Of a stretch of DNA of 64,000 nt, positions 44,652-54,194 are shown in pieces. The stretch is from Cladophialophora immunda (Eukaryota; Ascomycota; Eurotiomycetes; Chaetothyriales; Herpotrichiellaceae): the NCBI RefSeq assembly GCF_000835495.1, contig NW_015622544.1, positions 2,942,855 through 3,006,854 on the forward strand, written 5' to 3'. The position numbers and the translations under genes were made by a program. Every line of letters begins with the position of its first letter. The stretch's first letter is position 1. A model generated the notes under the pieces. That model was not told the DNA's origin. It saw only the letters and a list, made by a program, of their open reading frames with translations, and searched no databases.

Positions 44652-46241
44652 ATGAAAACCATGCGGCCAGGGGAAACCAACAAACGAGGGAATGTGGTGA
44701 CCGCACGAATCGTCCCAGTCTTCCTCCTCGGGATCATTGGGTACACGTCATGGGTGCTCACGGATCTCGTGTGCGTCAAGTACCTCATCCATCCCGAACA
44801 GTCGCTGCTTGTACGCCGTGAGACCGGCTCTGCGATCGCCATCCTCGTTATATTCTACCTTCTCTTGCTTGTCGCGCTGGCATGCTTCGGCCGCCTGATT
44901 CAGACGATCTTGACGAACCCAGGCCTCGTTCCGCGTGGCGAGCAGTACTGGATTGAAAAAGAACGAAGACGGCGGAAAGAGAAGAGTGCACCCCATAAGG
45001 AAGAGGCACTTGAATATGATTCAACCGAGGGATATACGCCCCGGCACCTCCGCCGACAGCAGGATAAGGAGGCTCAGGGCTTCCGCGCTCAAGACTTCTG
45101 GCACAGGGACGTCTTCGTCTGCGGCTGGGACGGCCGCCCGCCGTTCTGCTCGACATGCTACAACTACAAGCCCGACCGGGCACATCACTGTAGCGAACTC
45201 GGCCGCTGCGTGCTGAAGATGGACCACTTCTGCCCCTGGGTTGGCGGAATCGTGTCTGAAACTTCGTTCAAGTACTTTATACAATTCACATTCTGGGCAG
45301 CCTTGCTTTGTCTGCACACACTCGTTGTCATGGCGTATTATTTCGCCAGACGCCGAAGTGAGGGGCCCGGAAACTTCGTCAACGTGCATTGGATCCTTAC
45401 CCTGATCTTTGCGGGATTGTTTTTCATCTTTGCTGGAGGCATGTGTGGGTCTAGTCTGCAGTTCGCGTTCCTCAATTCCACCACCATTGAGAATTTCACC
45501 CGCAAGACCAAAATCTGGTATCTGGCGGTATATTTACCGCCCAGAATCCTAGACAATTGTCAGAAATCGAACAGGACGGATCTGAGGATGATTACATACC
45601 CGCGCCCTCCAGAAGAGCAGTTCGAAATTCTCAAGCAGCACGGCGCAAATACAGGGGAACCTGAGCAGAAGGTTGCGGTGCAGGCTGGGAATGCGAATGC
45701 GTCAGCTCCAACGCCGCCACAAAGAACCTATGATCCGCAGTCGACCACGACATCCTCCCCTGTTCCTGCCGCGCCTTTACAAGAGGCACCAAACACCCCT
45801 CCCTCCACATCAGAGTCGCAGCCGACCATTTCGGTACCCGCGATGCCTTCCAAAGTGGAGACACGTGTATTCGCCATCCTCGAATCTCCACCTGGCGGTA
45901 ATCCTTTCGACATTGGTGCATGGGGAAACTTCAGAGAAGTCATGGGGTATACAGTGTTTGATTGGTTTTTCCCACTGAGGTCAAGTCCCCTTACCGATCA
46001 TAGTGATCCAGAGAGTATGTACAAGGTAGGCTCTGTGGTAAAGAGGATGAAGCGAAAGGCGGGAATCGAAGATGGAGAGGCTGACCTGGAACATGGAGGC
46101 GAAGGTGCAGATACGACTGGCGAAAAGAGAAAAAGAAAGACCAGAGGATTAGAGAGTGGAAGTAGGCAAGAGCGCAGGAAGACTACGAAACGCAGGCATT
46201 CACACTCGGCCTCGGATGGAGGATCGCAGGTCAATCACTAA
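44652..46241 (+). CDS. pfa5: Palmitoyltransferase, PFA5 type, with DHFC active-site motif
   Basis: Integral membrane S-acyltransferase that palmitoylates cysteines of target proteins. It is a single exon of 529 residues, with the start at 44652 in a strong context (gtcaccATGa). Four membrane segments are visible: IVPVFLLGIIGYTSWVLTDL, AIAILVIFYLLLLVALACFG, FTFWAALLCLHTLVVMAYYF and ILTLIFAGLFFIFAGG. The zinc-binding cysteine-rich domain lies on the cytosolic loop (CSTCYNYKPDRAHHC, then CVLKMDHFCPWVGG). The motif is D191-H192-F193-C194 instead of DHHC; the acylated Cys is kept. The C-terminal tail is long, with an Asp/Glu then Lys/Arg-rich end. Domain order and VGGIVSETSFKYF match fungal Pfa5 as I recall it. 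Confidence 0.9.
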   Translation: MKTMRPGETNKRGNVVTARIVPVFLLGIIGYTSWVLTDLVCVKYLIHPEQSLLVRRETGSAIAILVIFYLLLLVALACFGRLIQTILTNPGLVPRGEQYWIEKERRRRKEKSAPHKEEALEYDSTEGYTPRHLRRQQDKEAQGFRAQDFWHRDVFVCGWDGRPPFCSTCYNYKPDRAHHCSELGRCVLKMDHFCPWVGGIVSETSFKYFIQFTFWAALLCLHTLVVMAYYFARRRSEGPGNFVNVHWILTLIFAGLFFIFAGGMCGSSLQFAFLNSTTIENFTRKTKIWYLAVYLPPRILDNCQKSNRTDLRMITYPRPPEEQFEILKQHGANTGEPEQKVAVQAGNANASAPTPPQRTYDPQSTTTSSPVPAAPLQEAPNTPPSTSESQPTISVPAMPSKVETRVFAILESPPGGNPFDIGAWGNFREVMGYTVFDWFFPLRSSPLTDHSDPESMYKVGSVVKRMKRKAGIEDGEADLEHGGEGADTTGEKRKRKTRGLESGSRQERRKTTKRRHSHSASDGGSQVNH

Positions 46242-46610
46242 CAAGATGGCTCCGAGGCGCCTGAAGTCGTCGGTCCAGACCCTGCGCACAATCCGATTTT
46301 GATCTACTGCAGAGGCTCAAGTGAATCCTCTTGCTATGCTGGGGTCGAGGTTCTGGGATGCAACCACAGGAGTCGGACCATGTGGAAGCCTTGACGGTCA
46401 ATGAGAAGGCTTTGAGGCTTGCTCCAACGAGTCTCGCCTTCCCCGTCAACTCCTCAAAGAGCAAGGCATGGACATGCAGGCGCAGCTGGGGTGCGTTTAT
46501 TGGAATTCGTCTGGCGTGCTCCAACGCCAGCCATTGCAACAACATATGACTCAGCGACGATACGTCAAAACACACTTGGCATAACCAAGTGCTCAGGTGA
46601 TTGCAATCAT

Positions 46611-46625
46611 GGGGGGGGGGGGGGG
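46611..46625 (+). repeat. Poly-G run (15 G)
   Basis: Fifteen consecutive G residues, a homopolymer prone to length error. Nothing around it suggests coding. Confidence 0.9.
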
Positions 46626-46991
46626 TTGATTTTTTGGCAGATCAGCGGCGGCGTTTAAGGGGGAAGAGACATACCTCGCCCCGTGGCAAATGGGGCTGTG
46701 TGCATATACGGCGAAAATGTTTCCGGCTCCTTGGAATTCTGGACCTGTAAAATTCTTATATGATTGGATTGCAACAAGATCTATCGAGGATGCTTCGAGG
46801 CGAAGCTGGGGAAATATGCGATTCTACACGAATTGTCAAAGAGGCCACGCGCACCGAGAAGCGAGGCGTGTCGGGTCTATGCCTCTACATATATATATGC
46901 ACGTGTTTACGGATCTCTCTTACATGTACAAGCGGAAATGAATGAAACATCCGTTGTTCTGGAGAACTGAAATCCCCCGGGGAGCTTTTGA

Positions 46992-47023
46992 ATCTATCTA
47001 TCTATCTGTCTGTCTGTCTGTCT
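46992..47023 (+). repeat. Compound microsatellite (ATCT)4(GTCT)4
   Basis: Four ATCT units are followed by four GTCT units. The second block differs by one transition per unit, which suggests expansion after a single change. Confidence 0.95.
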
Positions 47024-48134
47024 GGCTGCTTGAAGTGGCACTGCGCTGTGTGATTCGTGACTCTCAGACTGGACGGACCAGAAGCGTCGGCCTGGCGGGT
47101 TGTACAGAGTACTTAGCCCTGCACATGGGACAAGAGTACGAAGCAGCGTTGGGAAGGGCAGAGCGGAGAAGACGAGGGAAATCGAAGATCTGTAATGGAA
47201 AAAGAGGGACAGGAGAGAGGGAGAGAGAATGCTGGTGGAGAACAAGATCCTATTTGTCAACGATAGTCTTTGGACCATTCTAACACCAGCTAGGACTTAT
47301 TCCGTCTCTTGGTCGAAGCGAGTGGATATACCAATACCGAGTACTAACAACACTATCCGAAGGAAAGAAAGGCCATGGTACGCAAAGCGTCCACCAGGAT
47401 GTATCCAGTCGCAGAGGCTCATTTTCAGGCCAGTCTCGAACGAGAGAGCGCGGAGGTAGAATCGGCCCACGAGCGAATGAAATCGTACCCAAACAATTCG
47501 AGGTCTGTCTGGTTGTAGTGCGCCTGACAGAGATGGACGGGTATGGAAGAAAATGTTGAAGGGGTTAACGACAAGAGAGAATTCGGCGGAATCGTGGAGT
47601 TGGCGAACGAGTGGATGCATGCCTCGACCGCGCGCGGTGGTGGTTGCGGTGCTGAGCATAAAGGAAAACGGACAGGTCGAGAAGCGGGCTGTTTCCGGAT
47701 CTAGAGGGCTGTGGCTCGAGTTCGTGCTGGTCCTGTGTGTCCCACTAGGTGATAACCGTCCATGACAAAACGGTTCGGAAGAAGAATGAAATGGTCGGTA
47801 AAGACTGGCGAAAGGTGGTTCTGTTGAGGCCGTTGTGTTGTTAGTGAAGGTGGGTGTTTGTGGAAAATTGTCGAATGAGTGGAAGCCAGGTAGTCCAGAG
47901 GGCCGCATGTGTCTTGAATTGACGTCCAATCGAAGCTTTCTTACCCGGCCAGGCCCAAGTTGCGCAAGGAGACCCCGGGAGGTTGCAAGGAGTTTGGAGA
48001 TTCATTGGTATCAAGCTAAAGGCAATGCCCCAGCAAGGCTGAGGGGGTGACGAGGCTGTTTTGTCAATTTCCACGCTGAAACCCCCCTGGATGCTCAAAG
48101 CCTTGCCATCGCCCCTCCGTCGGCCGCGACACGA

Positions 48135-48557
48135 TTAAGCATCAGAACAATACTGACACTTCGGGTGTCCACAAATAGTGCATCTTCCTGAAGACAGCTT
48201 TGTATTGTTGAGGTTACGGCATTCACTGCAATACCAAAAGTTTCCTGTAGCTGCTTGACTTCGCAGACGGAGGTTTCGTCTGCTCGAAGCTGGAATGGTT
48301 TCACGAGTAGGGTGGATGGCTTCAGGAAACGTCCGAGGTGTAGCTTGGACTTGACAGTCATAGAAAGTGTTTGGCTGACAATGGCCGACGTGATAGTAGG
48401 CACGCACACCTTTTGTAGTTCCCGCACGATCAATATCATCGTCGGTTTTGCAATTGCTGCAGCGTTTGTGATCACATTGGTTGCATGTTGGATTAATGAC
48501 CACTTTCATAGGTCGGTTGCCGCAATGACAACATTGCCACAACGTCGGCTCGCTCAT
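48135..48557 (-). CDS. Small cysteine-rich zinc-binding-type protein
   Basis: Predicted 140-residue protein with two Cys clusters, unknown role. The ATG at 48557 begins MSEPTLWQCCHCGNRPM. The first cluster (CCHCGN, then CNQCDHKRCSNC) and second cluster (WYCSECRN, then GRCTICGHPKCQYC) share the order CxxC..CxxCxHxxCxxC, so the protein looks like a duplicated zinc ribbon of about 35 residues. The 60-residue spacer is polar. Fungal genomes carry many such small proteins, and I know no function for them. No intron is needed, and it stands alone in a gene-poor area. The duplicated cysteine pattern makes a chance frame unlikely. Confidence 0.7.
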   Translation of the reverse strand: MSEPTLWQCCHCGNRPMKVVINPTCNQCDHKRCSNCKTDDDIDRAGTTKGVRAYYHVGHCQPNTFYDCQVQATPRTFPEAIHPTRETIPASSRRNLRLRSQAATGNFWYCSECRNLNNTKLSSGRCTICGHPKCQYCSDA

Positions 48558-50610
48558 GTTGGCAATTCGGCGGGACGGGGGAAGGGGATGAATTGGCAAT
48601 CAAGAACGCGTGATCTTTGTGCGGACGGCAAACAGTGGCCAGCAGCAAATTTCAGAGACCAAGCTTCCTTTGAAGATAACACCAGAGAGAGGCAGCTTTT
48701 GTTTCGAAGGGTTCGGATCGTAAAGGAGCGATGTCAAAAAGGTGGAGAGGAATGAATGGATAGAAGAAGGAGAACGGCTGTTCTGAACAGTTGACAGTTT
48801 AACTTGACGAAGAGATAATTGACATGACATACCTTCGTGAGCATGTTCATAGTATTCTTATACTTCGAAAGAAGCGTTCGACGAGTGCAGGGAGACTGTG
48901 ATCTGTAGGCCATTTTTGCCTTGGTAAAGCATGGTAGAATTGAGCAAGTACAATTGTACCGAGTTGTCATATTGCGCATCTCATCTGTTGACAGTCCGAG
49001 TATCAGGCCCTTTCACCAGCCAACACCTGCTCGCATGTGGATGCGGAGGTGGTTGTATCCCGATGACAAAACAACCCGGTCGATCGAATCAAGACGAAGC
49101 AGCCTCTTGATTGGAACATATCCGGCCGTCTCTTCGGTATCTTGGATGTATCAAGGGAAGAAGTTTGTCTGCGCCACAACCAGATGGATCCCCGATATTT
49201 GGATGCTTGGTTTGACGAACCCAACTTCCAGATTCACGCCTTGCCTCAGACGAGGCTGACGCATTCAGGGGCGAGATCAAATCTACCTTGCAGTGGCTGT
49301 GGTAGGCGTCGGAAAGTCCTGACGCCCTCACTTCTTCTGGGAAGAGCTATCTGGCGGTTTCAAGTGATGCATGCCGTACCACGGCCGTCAGCTCGCACAT
49401 CCGAGGTTCGAGAGCCTTGCCAGATGTGCCCAAGTGTAGATTGCCGAGGAGGCCTTGTCCACATTGTCTGCCAAAAGTACTATACCTCATAGTGCGCACC
49501 TAGCCGGGCCACATAAGCCCAGCGGTAGTTTCAGGAACAAGCGACATCCCTTCTCGCCTCAAGTATGGAAGCTGCAACGCCGTTATTGGCGGGGGAGCGA
49601 AAAGGCGGCTACCGTGAGAGGCAGAGAAGGCTGGCTGCGGCTTTTCGAGGCAGCCAGAGGTCATTGTGAAGAGCTAGCGGAATTGCTCTGTATCAACCAT
49701 CACTGGACATTAGAGGACGCGGCAGACGGATGGTAGGTAGGGAGAAAAGTTGGTGGGACAAGGTTTGAAACTCTGAGTGCGGGCTCTTACATGAGCCCTG
49801 CGCCCGAATACAGTCCAGAAAGCTTCCGATCACGAGTCGTCTGCACGGAGGGCGTTGATGGTCATGTGTCGACAGGCCAGGTAGTGGGCAAAACTCCCCT
49901 GAGCAACAGAGCATCGACGTCCATAGACAAGAGTCGTAGTTTTGACAATCGGTTGAACGTAGATGGCGGGGCCCGTGCACCCTGCTCAAGCTCTAAACAG
50001 GATTCCATCCGCTCACGGGAATTTTGCAGCCTTCCTTGACCACCTCTAGTGTCACGAAAGTCCTCGGAAACCGGATCTCGGAAGAGATGGCTCAATTCTG
50101 CTGAGGGAAGGTGGGGTGATTCGACAGCGCCCGACTGTTGAGAGAGGCGGAAACGAGGAAGATGCGACCCAGCACCCGGGAACCAGAACGCCTGAAAAAG
50201 GTAGGGGGAGAAAGGCAGACGCGCCTTTTGGTGAGGACTGAGCCCGCATAGTGGTTTGTCGGAAAGACACTGAACTGTCACGGGGTCCACAGAGGGGACG
50301 ATGGGAAGTCCCAGAGCTAAAGGATGGAGCGACTGACGCGGTGGTCGACTGGAAATTAGATTGGGCATCAGTTCTGCGGATCGACGTACAACGTTGGTAG
50401 CAACAGGTAACGCTGCGGTCAGATTGATTGGGTAAGAACGGTAGTAGTGTCCCAGTTTGACAGAAGGCAACGACATTGGGACGGCAGCGAGTGATGCCTG
50501 ATATAACTAAAAGAGACCCAAGAGGAGAAGGTGAAATGTGGGCGGGGAGGGGGCAAGTAGCGGGAAGACGGTGAGTCATTCGTCAAGTACAGAGGAGAGG
50601 AAGAGCGGAA

Positions 50611-50663
50611 GGAGAGAGAAAGAGAGAAAGAGAGAAAGAGGACGAGTAGAGTAGAGTAGAGTA
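50611..50663 (+). repeat. Purine-rich microsatellite ending in (GAGTA)4
   Basis: A GAGAGAAA-type stretch is followed by four GAGTA units (50644-50663). It lies in a non-coding region. Confidence 0.8.
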
Positions 50664-50923
50664 GGCAGATGCAGGAACAGAGAGGGAGTGTATAGGTCCC
50701 TAGTTGTATGTGAGTGAACGATGTATGGGTGAGAGAGCGAGGAATGAGTGAGTGACCTGAGTGGGTGGATAGAGAGGACACCGAGTTGGCGAGTTGGCGA
50801 GTTGGGTAGCGACAACTGAACTCGGAGATGGCAATGGAGCTGGCAGCAGTACGGAGTAGCTCACAGCAGCAAGAGTAGTAGATACTAGGTACACCTTTGG
50901 GCAGACACCTGGAAGCCAGGAAG

Positions 50924-50960
50924 CCAGCCCGCCAGCCCGCCAGCCCGCCAGCCCGCCAGC
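50924..50960 (+). repeat. Tandem repeat of the 8-mer CCAGCCCG, about 4.6 copies
   Basis: Near-perfect head-to-tail units beginning at 50924; the last unit is partial. A minus-strand translation would give a Gly/Leu/Ala repeat, but no gene is supported there. Confidence 0.9.
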
Positions 50961-51696
50961 AACTCGGAATTTGCCTGCTGCCACCATGCCATGACGTCGG
51001 GCTTCAAGAATTCCTTCCCCCCCCCTTCATCTTTCGGTTCATTCCCCAGTTACTTAATAGTAGTTCCAGTGGGCTGCGTGGGTTGCACACTTGGGCTGGT
51101 GCTGCGCCTGCAGGCAATGTCATATACTCCCCATACATAATCATTTCTTGCCGCTCCAGCTTGTTTGTTGTTCTCTATTATCTCAAATCAACCCTCCTCC
51201 TCCTCCTCCCCCTCCCATTCAGCTGGCCAGTCGATTCTCAAACTCGAATCCTTCGCTGCACCCCGACGACTGCGCTTCCGGAAGCTACCAACTCCCACTC
51301 TTGTCTGCGGTGAGCCCAGATCCCCCCCTCGCCTCGGTCCAAGCCTGATTGATCCATTCATCATTCCTGTTGGCCCCCAAGGATTGCCAATCCTTGCTCC
51401 TCCTCACCACTCACCTTCCGCCCACGACATCTGGTGGCTGTTGCGAGTACATCGCCTTGCTGTCATGCCCTGACATCAGGCCCTTCGGTCCTTTTTCTTG
51501 AACCCTGCTACAACCGCCCCCTGACATGAAACCTTGCTGACCTTGAGCCTCTTCAGGGTTGAGCCCTTCATATTACATTTCCAACCTGACCTCGTCACCA
51601 TTTATTTGGCACCAGCGTCCACGCCGGCTTTAGTTGTCAACCTCCGATGCCTGGGAGAAAGATTCCCTACAGCAGCGGCCAGCCCACGTCCTCACA

Positions 51697-54194
51697 ATGA
51701 CCGAAAACCGCTACCGTCCCAGCTCACCTCCTGGGCGTCGCTACGCCGACCCTCGTGCCTCGACAGGCATGGTCATATCCTCCTCCTTCGATCCTCGATA
51801 TTCCTCTTCCTCGCAGCCTCGCAGCGTCATTGATACTTTCCCTGCCACGCGACACGGGAGCGTCTACACTACTCAACCCATCGCAAGGAAAACACTCCTC
51901 GACGATCCTCATTCCGGGGGAGGGTCAATAGTGAGGACCGAATATGCCGTGCGTCCAAGAAATAATTCCACACTGGAGGCTCGCCGGCCAGTGAACACCT
52001 TCACCGAGCGTCGGTCTTCCCCGCCTCGAGTACGACCGGCCATCATCAGCGCTTCCTCGCGTGACGATCCAAGAAGCCCCGTGACGGCCTCGAGAGAGGA
52101 TCGATATCTTGTTCCCGCTGCCTCAAGTGGTCGAAACCACCATCGCCATTCGAGCGCAACCCGTGCCGAACAAGACCGTCTACTGCCCGCAAGGGCCAGC
52201 CGACAACCTGAGTACCATCGCCGTGGTGGGTACAATAGCTATCCGTATTCTTCAACTAGAGGACCGCTTCAGGATGAAGGATTCTCTTATACCACTCCAA
52301 AAGAACAGTTTTTGCAGGAGTCATCCCGGCCTCCTCAGAGGCGGGAGAGCTACAGCAGACGAGAACGACCGGTAAGCATAGCTGGGTTGCCCGAGTACAG
52401 ACTGCCGGCGAGGAGAGACACGAGGGATGTGCCACCACCTTCGTCTGCCCGTGTCCTCGACCGAATCGAGAGGAATGAGCCTCTTCGATATTCAAGCGGT
52501 CGGACAAGCGACACGGAAGATCGAGGTGACATTCCCCGACGTCGTCACTCTACCAGAGCGCCGGTCTTGCATCACTATCCCGAGGACGGCACCATGTCCG
52601 CACGTGAGGAACGCGACCTTCGACCCTTGACCAGATCCCGTCACGACCATTTAGAGGAGGAGGACAAGCCTCTCAAGCATAGGCATCGTGATGAGCGCGA
52701 AAGGGAGGTATTGCGTGAGCTTCCACGCGAGCCGGAACGAGTCCGTGAGCGGGACCGGGATAGAGACCGTGAGAGAGATAAGGATAGAGACCGCGAACGG
52801 GATCGCGATCGAGAGAGGGATCGGGATCGGGATCGAGACCGTGAAAGGGACAGAGAGAGAGACAGGTATCGAGACGTTGACAAGTCCGGCAAGCCTCGAA
52901 GCCGCGACAGCAGCCCAGAGCATTCGGGACTACGTAAAGGACTGGCCGCAGCCGCCGGTCTAGGCGCGGTAAGCGCCGCAGCTGGTGTAGCTCTGAAGAG
53001 CCGCAACAAGGACGGCGAAGACTCAGAGACTGATGACCGCAAAGAGCGAAAGCACCGCCGAAGACGACACCACGACGAACCAAGTCCGGATGAACTTGCC
53101 GGACGCGTCGATCGCGATCTTAAGTTGACCAATGGAGACCGTGATCCGCGCCGACGAGACGAGGACCGTGGTGCAGACGACGTGGATGAGTATGACGACC
53201 GCCATGAAAGACGGAGGCACCATCGCCACCGAAAGCACCGAGACCGAGGGGATCGTGTGAATGAGTCAGACACTACCGAGGATTATGATGGGAAGGACAC
53301 CCGGCAACGACGTCCCCGCGAGCGAGCGTCGTCTCGCGACGAAGATCAAGATGTGCCAACAGCTTTGGAACAACGAACAATATCTCCAGGTGAAGATGAA
53401 GATGACCGTCCTCGAAAGGTGCAATTGGTCGAACCGGCCGAAAAGAAAGAGGAGTTCAAACCGAAGGGTATCCTCAAGCCACCCCGAGAAATACCATTTC
53501 CAGAAGACCCCAATCCTACACGGGAAGGGGTCGCACCCTTGAAAGATGCCCACAAAGATGGTATCCCACCGAACGCGAGGTGGACCAAAATCAGCCGAGC
53601 ACTAGTGAATCCGGAGGCCCTAGAAAAGGCACATGAAAGGTTCGAAGAGAGAGATGACTATGTGGTTGTCTTGAGAGTGGTTTCCAGGGAAGAGATCACG
53701 AAGCTGGCAGAGAAGACAAAGGAGATCAGAGGTATGTATATGATTCCCGTCCGAAGTCGATAGGCTGTAGCTCACAGAATCCAACAGAAGCTCGAGAGCG
53801 CAAATGGCAGGCCGAGCTCGAGGAAAAGCGCCGTCGGCGAGCAGAAAGAGGTGAGTATAGCGATGAAAGCGACGACGAGTACAGCGAGGAGGATCGACGC
53901 CCACTCCGTGCTATAGAACAACCGCCTCCTGCTCAAGGGCTACAAGGTGATCCCAGAGCATACTTTGCGCAACAACAGCAGCCACAGCTACAACCGCAAC
54001 AGCAACCTAGAGTAGAAGTCCCTAGCGTTGCTAATGCCATCCCAGGACAGCCTGGTGGCGCACCAGCGCAACAGCCCCCTCCATTTGCCGGAGCATATCC
54101 TCCACCAACTCAGCAGCAGCAACAGCCACCAGGAATACCTGTGCCAGATATCAGGGTTGAGCCCACTGCCGGTAACTATTCCACGAATGTATGA
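51697..54194 (+). CDS. DUF8035-type protein with Arg-Asp/Arg-Glu repeat
   Basis: Predicted 813-residue mostly disordered protein; function unknown. Exons are 51697-53731 and 53788-54194, with a 56-nt intron. Residues 1-340 are Arg/Ser/Pro-rich. Residues about 348-392 alternate basic and acidic (RDRERDKDRDRERD type), as in splicing-related RD proteins. A Gly/Ala hydrophobic stretch lies at about 410-435 (GLAAAAGLGAVSAAAGVALK), followed by His/Arg/Asp clusters. The only domain-like region is about 620-690 (IPPNARWTKISRALVNPEAL, then ERFEERDDYVVVLRVVS), which I recall as the conserved core of this fungal family. It continues across the intron into a charged coiled coil (ARERKWQAELEEKRRRR). The tail is Gln/Pro-rich. 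ATG 51697 is chosen because the upstream frame lacks ATG. Confidence 0.87.

Larger units (their letters stand above)
46242..48134. other. Gene-free 1.9-kb region with simple repeats
   Basis: No gene is supported. The region has a 15-G run (46611-46625) and an (ATCT)4(GTCT)4 microsatellite (46992-47023). A 203-codon minus-strand frame (ATG 47908 to 47297) includes some plausible peptide but no domain, and its first half is Ser/Thr/Pro-biased, so I left it uncalled. Confidence 0.4.
48558..51696. other. Gene-poor 3.1-kb region upstream of the DUF8035-type gene
   Basis: No gene is supported. Several frames of 100-200 codons overlap each other on both strands without domains. It carries purine-rich and GAGTA repeats (50611-50663), a TACGGAGTA copy (50850-50858) and an 8-nt tandem repeat (50924-50960). 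From about 51140 to 51696 it is C/T-rich, consistent with a long 5' leader of the next gene. Confidence 0.4.

Noticed and set aside
47297..47908. Minus-strand frame of 203 codons
   Set aside because: Some C-terminal peptide looks plausible, but no family, no intron support and a biased N-terminal half. Too weak to annotate.
49862..50579. Two overlapping minus-strand frames of 204 and 175 codons
   Set aside because: They overlap in different frames, show no domain, and lie in a repeat-rich stretch upstream of another gene.
52641..53273. Minus-strand 210-codon frame rich in Ser-Arg (SR-like)
   Set aside because: It is the mirror of the RD/RE-encoding tract of the plus-strand DUF8035-type gene. 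The plus frame is continuous, spliced and domain-bearing.
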